Shown here: positions 42,528-52,389 of the stretch, piece after piece
Layout: the number at the start of each line of letters is the position of its first letter
Position numbering within the stretch: position 1 is the first letter of the stretch
Source: Panonychus citri
Taxonomy: Eukaryota > Arthropoda > Arachnida > Trombidiformes > Tetranychidae
Direction of reading: 5' to 3'
Assembly (NCBI RefSeq): GCF_014898815.1
Contig: NW_026515544.1
Span: 2,542,001-2,606,000 of the forward strand
DNA length: 64,000 nucleotides
Notes under the pieces: generated by a model
Seen by the model: the letters and a program-made list of their open reading frames with translations, nothing else
What the model was told of the DNA's origin: nothing
Databases searched by the model: none
Translations under genes and position numbers: made by a program

Positions 42528-43160
42528 ATGGACGATATCGGATTTCCAAATGATCAATCGACTCAACTGACACGATTACATGAGTGGCTAAAGCTTCGAA
42601 TAAGTGAATTACACGACCAAGATGCTAATCAATTGTATGACCCTTCTCGAGTATTCGATCTTGAATATCTGGACGAAATCTACTCAACACTAAGTTTGGG
42701 CGTGGAAGAGTTTAATTTGGATGATGACAACCCAATATCTCACTGTTACTCTGAGAACAACCTTCAGTCCCCTCGAAGTTGTAAGATAACTATCGGTGGC
42801 GATAGCATCTTCGCTGGAGTATACAGATCTGCTACTAATCTTAATGCAGCAATAAAAGTTTACCTAGCAGGTCAACTCCATCTTATTGATGTTGTAAGAG
42901 CTTCAACTAGGCCGGTCAAAGATGCTTTGGTTCCATTCGAAGTAGATTTAGCTCCATGGGACAGGATTAAAGTCGATGTCGCTTTTAAAGTTAATCGTTT
43001 GAAGTTGATCCAGAATCAAGACATAGCTCATGACTTATTGCAGACTGGAAATAGAAAACTTGTTTACGAATCACCAACACGATGGGATATTATCAATAGT
43101 AAAATATTAATGATTATTAGGGAAAATCTTCGTCGACAAACAGTTTCAAATGTTTTATAA
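42528..43160 (+). CDS. NADAR-domain protein, copy 9 (divergent)
   Basis: Intronless. The ATG at 42528 gives 210 aa (MDDIGFPNDQSTQLTRLHEW). Core: YRSATNLNAAIKVYLAGQL, VAFKVNRLKLIQNQDIA, LLQTG, RWD in place of WG, NSKILMIIRENLRRQ. The usual His of AHLYHA is Asn, the WG glycine is Asp, and the Gly before KxLM is Ser. The C terminus is VSNVL rather than RRI. The most divergent intact member with a family promoter, and a likely case of functional shift. Confidence 0.75.
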   Translation: MDDIGFPNDQSTQLTRLHEWLKLRISELHDQDANQLYDPSRVFDLEYLDEIYSTLSLGVEEFNLDDDNPISHCYSENNLQSPRSCKITIGGDSIFAGVYRSATNLNAAIKVYLAGQLHLIDVVRASTRPVKDALVPFEVDLAPWDRIKVDVAFKVNRLKLIQNQDIAHDLLQTGNRKLVYESPTRWDIINSKILMIIRENLRRQTVSNVL

Positions 43161-43676
43161 TCTGTGAATTGTTTAAAGATGAAATTAACGTGATTTATGA
43201 CAATTAAATTGGAATAAGATTTTCTATTTAAACTGAGACAAACTCTTTCCGTAATTTACCAATTTCACGAATGATCCAAACTTGATCCTCATGAAACCCG
43301 CTATTATCTTTTATAGTTAATATTGTTTCTAGTAATTTGATTGCGTTTGTTTGATTTTTCTATTAAACGATTCAAAGTGATTTTCTAGTCGCAATCAATT
43401 TCGGCGATTGATAGTTGCGATTGGAATGAACTTCATCAAACATAAGTAGAGTAAGCGACATTTTGCTCAACTCTTCATTTGTTTATCCATCATTTAATTA
43501 TTTCTATTAAATTTTGATTAGATTGGAAAGTGCTCAATGTAATAAAATGTAACCACAGTACCCAAACACTTGAAATTAATCATTAAATTTTCGCTATCAA
43601 ATCAATTTCTGAAAACACTTTATGGTTAAATCTACTTTGTGTTCATTTAATGATACTCTCTATATGAAGAAATGAG
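43161..43676. other. Intergenic, no gene seen
   Basis: 3' flank of NADAR copy 9 up to the break with the inverted duplication. No supported feature. Confidence 0.5.
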
Positions 43677-45209
43677 AAAACCACTCAGAACTATTTGTGT
43701 TTGGGATCTTTTCGATGTTTGTGAACCATCCGATAAACCAAGCGAATTGGAGCTACCATACGGTCAAAAACTAACCAACTAATCAAACTCCGATTGCAGG
43801 ATCATTGATAATTAAATGTATCAATCATTGAGACTCGATTTAAATTACTAATAAAAGAAAAAAATATTTAGCAAAAAAATTTGTCATATATTTGTACTTG
43901 GTAGGTGTTGGAGGTTTTACCGTTACAAGAGTTTCTAAATTCAGCTGACGAACATCGGACTCATTCGAGCTGAAAGTAACTTGTGGAGATAAAGTTTCCG
44001 ATTCAATTAAAATTTACTATCAAAGGCCAACACTTTTAGAGACATTTAATCTGGACGATTAATTAGTCAACCGTCGTAAATCTCTAAATTAAGCAAAAAA
44101 ATTTCTGAAATTAATTGTCAAACTTATCATTTACTGATACTTTCGTGAAGAGTATTTTCTGAAGCTATGGTGATCCAACTAACCTTCGGGGAAAAAGTTT
44201 GCAAACTTTTGCTAAATTCTTAATTTAATAAAATTTCCATTAAATATTCACAATGAAACTGTTTCTACGAATGTTTGATCAAAAAGTTTCAAACTTTTCC
44301 CCACAGGTTAAGGTATTACAACAGTTTCGCAGTTTTATTCGTTTAAGATTAATCTCCGAATGTTCGAGTTCAAATCGAACTTCTTTGAAAATCGATTTTA
44401 GTTGAGATCGATGTTGGTGACAACGAAATTTTGTAACGGTTAATGATAAATGAAAGGGTAACCATTTTTTCAAGAAAGAAAAACTTTACTTAGATTAAGT
44501 TATGATTTTATCAATGAATAAAAATTACAGTAAAATATGAAATTATTGTTGAATAGATTGAAAAATAAAAAAGACAGAAAAATCGTTGACTAATTAATCG
44601 TCCAGATTAAATGTCTCTAAAAGTGTTGGCCTTTGATAGTAAATTTTAATTGAATCGGAAACTTTATCTCCACAAGTTACTTTCAGTTCGACTTCAAGAG
44701 AATCAGATTTAAGATAATTTGCTAGATTGATTAATGATGGTGATCGAAAGACAAGATGAGCTGAATTTAGAAATTCTTGTAATGGTAAAACCTCCAATTT
44801 GGTCCCATTAGTTTCCAAATTAATTATCGCATCTCGAGTAAAATTACGACCCAAAATGATAATCTCTTTACTCCATTCAATGGCGTTTTACGGGTTGATG
44901 TCATGTGATTTCAAGGATCCAACAGTTTGAACGCAAACAATTGGATCAGAGACTAATTTGATTAAGGTTCGGTTTCCGGATAATACAAGCAAACACTAAA
45001 CGGCAAGAATGTGACTTGGTAAAGATGAGATTACATCTTTCTTGACTTCGAACATCCTTTCCTTTAGAATGCCAATACAATTGATTTCCAATTCCATCCC
45101 GTTATCAGGAGACAATTCAAATTCAAGTGCTTTAACACCATTAACTGCTCGACAATTACATGGAGTTGCTGTTCGTGAGGTTACCTTTGATACTTTATAA
45201 ATAGGATGG
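43677..45209. repeat. Inverted duplicate of 355-2021
   Basis: In order: the 3' end of saposin copy 1 (43677-43790, forward), the short NFAT fragment (43905-44070, forward), the shared spacer, and the 3' flank and larger part of the NFAT5-like gene in reverse. All parts correspond to 355-2021 in reverse complement. It has several internal deletions and ends exactly at an inverted-repeat element. Confidence 0.88.
44585..45208 (-). pseudogene. NFAT5-like pseudogene, larger fragment
   Basis: Reverse-strand copy of the C-terminal two thirds of the NFAT5-like gene. At least four single-base losses relative to the intact gene break the frame (near 44865, 44975, 44985 and 45042), several in short runs of the same base. 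The last 86 codons from GRNFTRDAIINLE to the stop remain open. A promoter and start are absent. Confidence 0.88.
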
Positions 45210-45480
45210 TAAGACGATACAAGTGTTTGTCAGCTCGATATTTTCAATTTTCAGCTGATTTTTTTCTCGGCTTAAGGTTCGGTTTGATTGTCTCAGGCCC
45301 TCCGGGCCTTTCTTTGGTCATAGTGACCCTTATTAGCAAAGACCTAACCTAACCTAATCTAAACAAACACAATTAACTGAACAATTAAGTTCATTTTAAT
45401 ATGTAGCTTGAACCTTAAGCCGAAAAAAAAGCAGCTTTGAGTGAATATGTTTGGTCGACAAACACTCGTATCGTCTTACC
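45209..45480. mobile_element. 272-bp fold-back MITE at the duplication breakpoint
   Basis: Starts GGTAAGACGATACAAGTG and ends CACTCGTATCGTCTTACC. The outer 24 bp of the two ends are inverted repeats with one mismatch, and an inner pair (CGGCTTAAGGTTC / GAACCTTAAGCCG) extends the arms to about 70 bp. The centre has CCTCCGGGCC and a CCTAACCTAACCTAAT run, three copies of the arthropod telomere-type unit TTAGG in reverse. No target duplication was found, because its left edge is the end of the duplicated block. Confidence 0.85.
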
Positions 45481-45954
45481 AATTTATTCTGTTCTATTGA
45501 TCGAAATGCTGTATGATCAACTTATACAATGAAAATTCAATGGGATGAATTGCCATCTCTCAATCAAACTCTCACTAATCTTCATCATAATCACACAAAA
45601 AGTTAGAGTTAGATTAAATCAGTAATTCATTGAATGTTTGACTGTGACTCTTTTTGAGTAGCAATGAAACATTCAATGAATACTATTAATATTCACAAAT
45701 GAAAAGCAATATAGCACTTACAATCTAAATTCACGTGTAAATTGATCATGACCGTTATGTCCCATCGGCATGTTGATTGTAAACAATAAAATGAATTAGT
45801 TTACATTGTACTATCATATTAGTGGTGTATTTATTTATTTGTTGGGTCATAATTTCCACTTAAGTTAATTTATTTATTGTAAATTGTTGTAAAAAATTGT
45901 ATCATCATTAAGTGATTGAAAATTGAATTAATTGAATATTCAACTAATCTCATC
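45481..45954. other. Upstream region of NADAR copy 10
   Basis: AT-rich, with an imperfect inverted pair around 45635-45680 (CATTGAATGTTT / AAACATTCAATG). The family's TTAACYAG boxes and TATA are not evident. Confidence 0.5.
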
Positions 45955-46620
45955 ATGAAGCCCAACAAGATTTCCACATGGATGGAAATGGAAGTCCAAT
46001 GCTTGGCAGACCAACCAGAGAAACTTAATGGATTGATTCCATTGATTAAGCCTGTAACTGGACCAAATCTTCCTGAGCTATCAATTGGTGATCAGCTGTA
46101 TGATATTTCCCGAACATTTTATTTGAAATATCTCGAGTCAATCTACTCTGAACTAACGTTGGATAAGACAGAGCACGTGGTCCATACTTGGGATCCATTA
46201 GGCCGTGCTTACAATAACAATATAACGGTAAATGCGGTTGACAGAATCCATTTAACTGGAAATTATTGCTCAGCGGCTCATCTTTATCATACATTTCAAG
46301 TGCATCTACTGGGAAGACCTTATATGGCCTATTTGGTGAGGAATTCTCGTGATCCATTTTTGGCTTCATATATTAAAGATGAAATCGGTTCTGGTAAATT
46401 CGGGGCTTGGCAAAAGCTTAAATATGACGTAGTATTTAAAATAACTCGACTAAAATTCATTCAAAACCCAGAACTAGCTCGTGAGCTATTGGAAACCGGC
46501 AGAGAGAAACTCTTATCCTCCCATGGTCCACCCTGGGGCTATGACGAAGATCAGGATGGAAGCAATATAAGTGGTAAAATTTTAATGATAATACGAGAAG
46601 ACCTTCGTCGACGAATTTAA
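45955..46620 (+). CDS. NADAR-domain protein, copy 10
   Basis: Intronless. The ATG at 45955 (CATCATGAAG, the same context as copies 4 and 6) gives 221 aa starting MKPNKISTWMEMEVQCLAD. Core: YCSAAHLYHTFQVHLLGRP, VVFKITRLKFIQNPELA, LLETG, PWG, SGKILMIIREDLRRRI. A longer frame upstream begins at a TTG and is not used. It resembles the broken copy 3 in the middle region (SIGDQLYDISRTF). Confidence 0.8.
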   Translation: MKPNKISTWMEMEVQCLADQPEKLNGLIPLIKPVTGPNLPELSIGDQLYDISRTFYLKYLESIYSELTLDKTEHVVHTWDPLGRAYNNNITVNAVDRIHLTGNYCSAAHLYHTFQVHLLGRPYMAYLVRNSRDPFLASYIKDEIGSGKFGAWQKLKYDVVFKITRLKFIQNPELARELLETGREKLLSSHGPPWGYDEDQDGSNISGKILMIIREDLRRRI

Positions 46621-47244
46621 ATTTACATTAATTGTTGACCATCAGAAACAAATGATAATTTGCTACAGAAAACCAAATAATTCTCAATTTAATTGCTGTC
46701 CTTTGACCCAAATGCTTTGTGATCAACTAAAGAGGATAATCAAATCAAGACAAAATTTCATCTTTCTACTGAACAATTCATGTAACCAATAGCCATTACT
46801 TTTTTCATCAATTGTAATTGTTGTAGTTATTTGATTGTGTTGTTAATTAATAAATAAAGACTAACACTGAATTAAATTAATATTCAATAAACTATTGATT
46901 CAATTTGCTCAAATCTCGTTCTCCACCCCTTTATATGACTGATTGGCACAATAATTAGATGACAATTGAAACGTGGAAAAGTTATCTTGTTCTGTTAATT
47001 AATGGTAACTAATGATAACCATTGTGATATTAATAGTTGTATATAAGTCAATGAAAATTCTATTCATTCATCAATCGTCAGCTAAAATTAATGGAATGAT
47101 TTAGTTAACGAAGTCAACCATTGATTTAGTTTATACTTTTACTTCAATTAAATCTTACAATTAATTTTATCATCAAGTGATTCGAAAATAAAATTTTGTT
47201 TTGTGCTTACTTCAATCACGATCAACTAATACACTTTTCGAAAG
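46621..47244 (+). other. Intergenic with promoter of NADAR copy 11
   Basis: TATATAAG at 47040-47047 and a TTCATTC initiator near 47066, followed by CAGCTAAAAT, lie 180 bp before the copy 11 ATG. The upstream repeated boxes are replaced by TGGTAACTAATGATAACC. No gene. Confidence 0.55.
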
Positions 47245-47875
47245 ATGAATCAAGAACTTCAACTTCTAGAAGAATATAATCAACCAAATCAACTTCAGCC
47301 TTTGCTTGAATACTTAAGACACACTTATGGTGAACAAATGAACAACCAAGATGATGATCAAGATATCGATATTCCTGAAATAATTGACGAAAATGCCTTG
47401 GAATCGCTATGAAAACATTGCTTTCGACGATGAACAGGTGAGCTTGAATACATACCATCACTTGCATCACAGTTACATCGAAAGTGATGTAAATATGATC
47501 GTTATGGAATTTGACAATGAGCTATTTTCTGGAGGGTATCGTTCTGCCAACCATCTCTATCATGCAATAAAAGTGCATCATTTAGGACGAAGTGATTTGG
47601 TCCATGAAGTGCGCAATTCTGATGAGCCATATAAAATTTCGCATGTGGGGGCTAATAATGAATTATACAACGCATGGTGCCGGATTAGAGTCAATGTCGC
47701 GTATAAAGTCAACCGGTTGAAATACATCCAACATCATGGGTTTGCTCTTGAATTAATGAGAACTGGAAAAGCTTTACTTCATCCAGAGTTTACCAATTGG
47801 ATTAAAAGCAAAAACACCAGTGGTAAAATCTTAATGCTAATAAGAGAAGATTTTCGTCAACGATTATCTAATTAA
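47245..47875 (+). pseudogene. NADAR copy 11, single frameshift
   Basis: The family-like start MNQELQLLEEYNQPNQLQ at 47245 reads to a TGA at about 47410, right where relatives have LESIY (here ESL then stop). One missing base there would restore continuity with the downstream frame YENIAFDDEQVSLNTYHHL. Downstream, the whole core is open for more than 150 codons: YRSANHLYHAIKVHHLGRS, VAYKVNRLKYIQHHGFA, LMRTG, SGKILMLIREDFRQRLSN. The long intact core suggests a very recent lesion, a translated N-terminally truncated product or a base error. Confidence 0.7.
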
Positions 47876-48249
47876 TTATACGAAAACAATGGTCAGGAAT
47901 TTTTAAACGCGAAAGTTAAAATATTTTATGAATTTTATATAATTGTTTGTGGTGTTGACGACTAATAAATAATCTAAATAATAAGTCATCATGGGTTTCA
48001 TTTGTTAATTCTCAATACTTGTTGATTAATCTCCAAGTTTCGCTTTGCTGGATCGTTATAAGAAAGTTAATTTGGATTCAATTGCATAGAATTGGAACAA
48101 TTTATTTCAGCTCCAGTCATAGAGATGATTAAAGTCAAACAAATAATAAGAACAATTTGAATACACTCCTTGATTGAATTAAATTTACAGAAATTTTCAA
48201 TACAATGTAATTAACACAACTAATAAGTGGATTAAATGGGTCACAATGA
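47876..48249. other. Intergenic between convergent NADAR copy 11 and PCD
   Basis: 3' flanks of both genes. The left part (AATTTTTAAACGCGAAAG) recurs at 26145-26250. No gene. Confidence 0.55.
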
Positions 48250-48564
48250 TTACTTGCTAATTGATGTCCAAGTTTCATCGATGAACTTTGCTAATTTAAT
48301 ATCTCGTATTGATAATCCATTAACATCATGTGAAGACAATAAGATGTTGATCTTATTGTAACAATTAAACCATTCGGGATGATGATCCATTTTCTCAGCT
48401 TTAAGAGCAACGATTGACATGAATCCAAAGGCTTCGATAAAATCTTTGAATATTAATTGTTTAATTATCGCATCTCGTCCTGAATCATCTAATTTCCAAC
48501 CAGATTCCAATAGAGGTTTTAATTGTTGATCACGTTCTTCACTAGTTAATCCTTTTGGTGGCAT
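48250..48564 (-). CDS. Pcd: Pterin-4a-carbinolamine dehydratase (PCD/DCoH)
   Basis: Single exon, 104 aa, ATG at 48564 on the reverse strand (MPPKGLTSEERDQQLKP). The family core is complete: GWKL, RDAIIKQLIFKDFIEAFGFM, DHHPEWFNCYNKINI, LSSHDVNGLS and DIKLAKFID. The histidines HH of HHPEW and H of SSHD are the catalytic-site residues of this family. It dehydrates 4a-hydroxytetrahydropterin in tetrahydrobiopterin recycling after aromatic amino-acid hydroxylases; the vertebrate protein also stabilises HNF1 dimers. Length equals the usual size. It is convergent with NADAR copy 11 and is the only intact copy; at least six eroded copies lie after other NADAR genes in the window. Confidence 0.95.
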   Translation of the reverse strand: MPPKGLTSEERDQQLKPLLESGWKLDDSGRDAIIKQLIFKDFIEAFGFMSIVALKAEKMDHHPEWFNCYNKINILLSSHDVNGLSIRDIKLAKFIDETWTSISK

Positions 48565-49449
48565 TTTCTTCAATTTAATTGTTGGTTTACTTGTTGGGTT
48601 AATTTCAAACAGAATAATCTAGTGAACAAGGCAAATGGTGGTGGTGAAGACACTGTAACAATCAATATGAAAACTGATTTGATCTGTTGAATGCTTCGAG
48701 GAGGATGTAGAGAGAGAGAGAGAGACGATGGATTGATGATGATCTCCTTCAACTTGCTCACTCAATACCCAACGAGCAATATCTATTACTTATTGTCTGA
48801 AAGTGACACTTTGAATTGACTCTTTCATTGGTCTTCTTATCATTTTGTTGATCAAGTCTCTTAAATGATGAGATTAATTTAGATTAACAGGAAAGTGTGA
48901 GACGATAATTGTAATCGCAGTTAGTGATTATCTTTTCTCAACACTTAATTCTATCCAATTAAGATCAATTGTCACAAGTTATCAATTTCTTTCTTTTTTT
49001 AGATAACTTGAAGATAAGAAGTCAATTTTTCATCTCCTAAATCAATACAATTAAATTACGATTCTCCAAAATAAAAATCGAAATTGTATCAACTTAGAAA
49101 ATGAGCATTGATAACAAATTCTGCAATTAGTATGAGAAAAAATAAAATTTAAGACTTCAATTTAATCACCATCAAAATGGAGAAAAAAGATCTAATTAAT
49201 TGTAACAATTAAGGAATTGAAATTTTGCAGTCATCTTCGAGCTTTAGTACTATTTTCTCTCAAGAGATGACACTACAAACGACAATTTTTTCCATCACAA
49301 TTGAGAATGAATCATCAACAATTAAAAGAAATTAAACTAAACAGGGTTTCTATACCTTAGTAATTAGTAAGATTATTTAAAGAGATTTTACTATCCTTTA
49401 AAGTGAATTTCAATCTTGTTTAAATTAATAGTCATTGAAAAAATCTTAT
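48565..49449. other. Intergenic between divergent PCD and NADAR copy 12
   Basis: Upstream region of PCD, AT-rich, with a short GA repeat near 48708-48724. No further gene or family promoter was recognised. Confidence 0.5.
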
Positions 49450-50117
49450 ATGATGGTTCTTATTTCAAATGCTGACGATGAGACAGTAATCAACTGTAAT
49501 CAACTAGTGGAAAATGATTACAATGAACTTGCTAAATTTCATGAGTCTGATTTCAAGCCGATTGTGGGTTGTAAAAAATTATTTAACATTAGAACCGATA
49601 AATTTGATTACGATCTGTTGGAGAAAATTTATTCAAAGTTAACTATCCAAGCGAACTATCATTTAGTTAAATTCAATGATCATTTAGGACCAGGATATTC
49701 TAAGAAAGGAATGATTAAAATCTATCATCATAGCAGATTGTGTGAAGAATTTTCATCTTCTTCTCATGTTTATCATGTAATGAATGTGATTCATTTGGGA
49801 AGGTTCGATAAAGTTGAAGAAGTTCGAAACTCCGCCAACCCTTACCAAGCAGCTCGATTAAGTCCAATTGGTGGTGAACTTTGGGCTCGATGGAAGAAAA
49901 TACATTTGGATATTGCATTTAAAACTAATTGGTTAAAATTCGATCAAAATCCCACTTGGCTCGGCTTTTACTGGCCACCGGTCAAAAGGAGCTTAAGTCA
50001 ACCTCATCTAAGCCCTGGGGCTGCAAAGAAAAGTCCGGAGTGATTCAAGAAAATATTAACGGTAAAATGTTGATGATAATTCGAGAGGATCTTCGTCGTA
50101 GACGTTGCAGATTTTAA
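49450..50117 (+). pseudogene. NADAR copy 12, frameshift in the core (divergent)
   Basis: Starts MMVLISNADDETVINCNQ and reads FSSSSHVYHVMNVIHLGRF, IAFKTNWLKFDQNP. An extra or missing base near 49950 (AATCCCACTTGG) then shifts the frame. The expected continuation (LARLLLATGQKELKS, PWG, NGKMLMIIREDLRRR) is intact in the next frame and ends at 50117. Without the shift the protein would be of full family length. Few other lesions are visible, so a base error or a very young pseudogene are both possible. Confidence 0.75.
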
Positions 50118-51100
50118 TCACAATTATCCAATTTTAATCATGCGAAAATCATCAAAAGTTAATTTGTTATTCAGTGATTACTATTAATAATAATAAGTGG
50201 TAATTGTGGTAATCAGTTTCATCGTAAATGAATTTGTATTGATACAATTGGTATTATTTTGCTAATTAAAATACAAAGACAATCATTTTCTACTTTAGGG
50301 ATTGTTAGTTAGTAAATTTAATCCTCATTAATGAAGATAATTAATCATTGGATTACTTTTACAATTAAATGTTTTAATTTAATTGCTTTTCTGTACTGTT
50401 TTTAATTAAAAGAAGCCAATCAATCTACTCTTTTAATGATTGAAATGTTAATTGTTATGCTTTGATTGTAATCGAGGGCAAAGAAATATAATGGATTCGA
50501 TTATGTTTGATTATCTGATTTAATCACTAATTCACTGATACAATAAATTGCGTGATTAAAACTGTTTCCATATTATGATTGTGTTAATACATTAATCAAA
50601 TTAGTTTATCAACATAAAGAGAGAGATGTTGGTAAAGACAAAGAAACAAGAATTACAGTTTAAATCAGTTCTAAATCCCGATGATAATCTAATCCAATAT
50701 GGCGATAGTTTTGAAGATAAATCATCCTCATCATCTTTATCTTCTCATCTTCGAATCCTTGTTAAAGAATAAAAAATAAAAGGAAACATTGTTTATCCAT
50801 TTAAGTGGAAAAAGAGATGAAATTATCTTTTCGAAATTGATATTAGATTAACTCGAAAAGGAGAAAAAGAGAAAAAGAGAAACCATAATTTCCTAACATT
50901 TAGCCGTGGAAACTTTTTAGTTGATCAATAAATCGCAATCAACTAATCATAACCATCGGTACTAACAAACCAGTCGAGGTAATATTACCTTGAGAGGGAC
51001 ACACATGGTAGTGAACATTATGTTCAGTTGATTCCGGAAGCACATCAATTACAATTAAGTAAATCAGAAAACAACATTTCCCTTTGTAGATGTTGATCTA

Positions 51101-51156
<56 letters not shown>

Positions 51157-52389
51157 ATTCAATTGATGAGGATGATTCTTTATCTTCCTCTCTCATTCCT
51201 CTTTCACCTTTAACCATTGAACCATCACCATCATCATCTTTTACCGTTATCTTCATCATCTCCTCTTGATCATAACCAATATTCACCCTATGTACTTACC
51301 TCATGTCTATTTTGATGGACTGTTATTGTTACTTTAATAATATTAGTGAATAGCGGGAATAAAAAATCAATAATTTCGAGGATGCTCATTAAATGATGCG
51401 GATGATGAGGAAGATAAACTTAGAAGTTGATCATCATCCACTTCCTTTGTTTGTCAACTGATGCACTTTTATTTTTAAATTATCTTTTTTCTTGTTTACA
51501 TTTAATCTTAGTTTTCTGGTTCCTTTTGTCAACAATCAACATATTTAACCATTCACATGGTTTATTAATATGATTAGTAAATTACAAATGTCTGTCATAC
51601 TTAATTTGGTTTCCTCTTCATCACTATCATCATCATCATCATCATCATCTCAATCAAATTATTAATCATGGTTTCATCATCTTCCACAATCAACAAAAAT
51701 TGTTATTAAATTTGTCTTTGCCCATCAACAATCAATTTAATTGAGTAACAGTGACAATTTAATTTAACCAACATGAAAACAAGATGAAAAAGTTTATTGT
51801 TAAAATGGTGAGTTAGTTAATTTTTAACAATTTATTTTGGCTAAAAAATATTCCCGTTGATTAGTGATAAATGATTTAGTTCATTGGGCTTGTCAACAAG
51901 GTAAAAAAAGTAGTTAATTAGTTAATTTTTTTACTCTAATATACATATAGTGTGTATTTGTGTACAACAATCAGTGTAACAATTATAATCAGTGGATTAA
52001 ATTACAGTTTACAATTTAATATATAAATTGTATTTTGTATTGATCAAAGTTGATCAAATCAATTTGATTGATTGTTTGGTTGGTTGGGAAAAAAAAGTTA
52101 ACTAAAGTCAAAGGAAGAGTGAAAATTAACTTTCAATTGTAACAATCAAACTAATTCCCGTACAAGGAAAACTATGATCAACATTAAATCATCACTTTAC
52201 TCACCATCAACATAACTAATTGTAACAATTACTTGAATTTACAACAATCAGTGTCTCAGAAATTCAATTACTCAAAGTGTCGTAATTTAAAATACTAATT
52301 TTCCCTTTTCTCATAATATTAATTGTGATTTTCGTGTTGGTCAACAGTTAAAATAAAAACATCAACAACAATATAGTTAATTGATTATC
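50118..52389. other. Large intergenic region upstream of the ABCH gene
   Basis: No gene seen over 2.2 kb. It contains a TC microsatellite (about 51102-51154), a CAT/ATC trinucleotide stretch near 51628-51650 and a palindrome GAGGTAATATTACCTTGAG near 50980. The end presumably holds the 5' UTR of the ABCH gene. No NADAR-type promoter or repeat remains, so the array ends near 50.1 kb. Confidence 0.6.

Noticed and set aside
48565..48573. Start of PCD three codons further upstream (a TTG before AAG AAA)
   Set aside because: Not an ATG; the ATG of MPPKGLTS fits the family length.
50975..51000. TAATATTAC inside GAGGTAATATTACC, like a CRESS-DNA virus origin nonanucleotide
   Set aside because: The word is the centre of a short palindrome rather than the loop of a stem, and no Rep-like gene is near. 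Chance in AT-rich DNA is likely.
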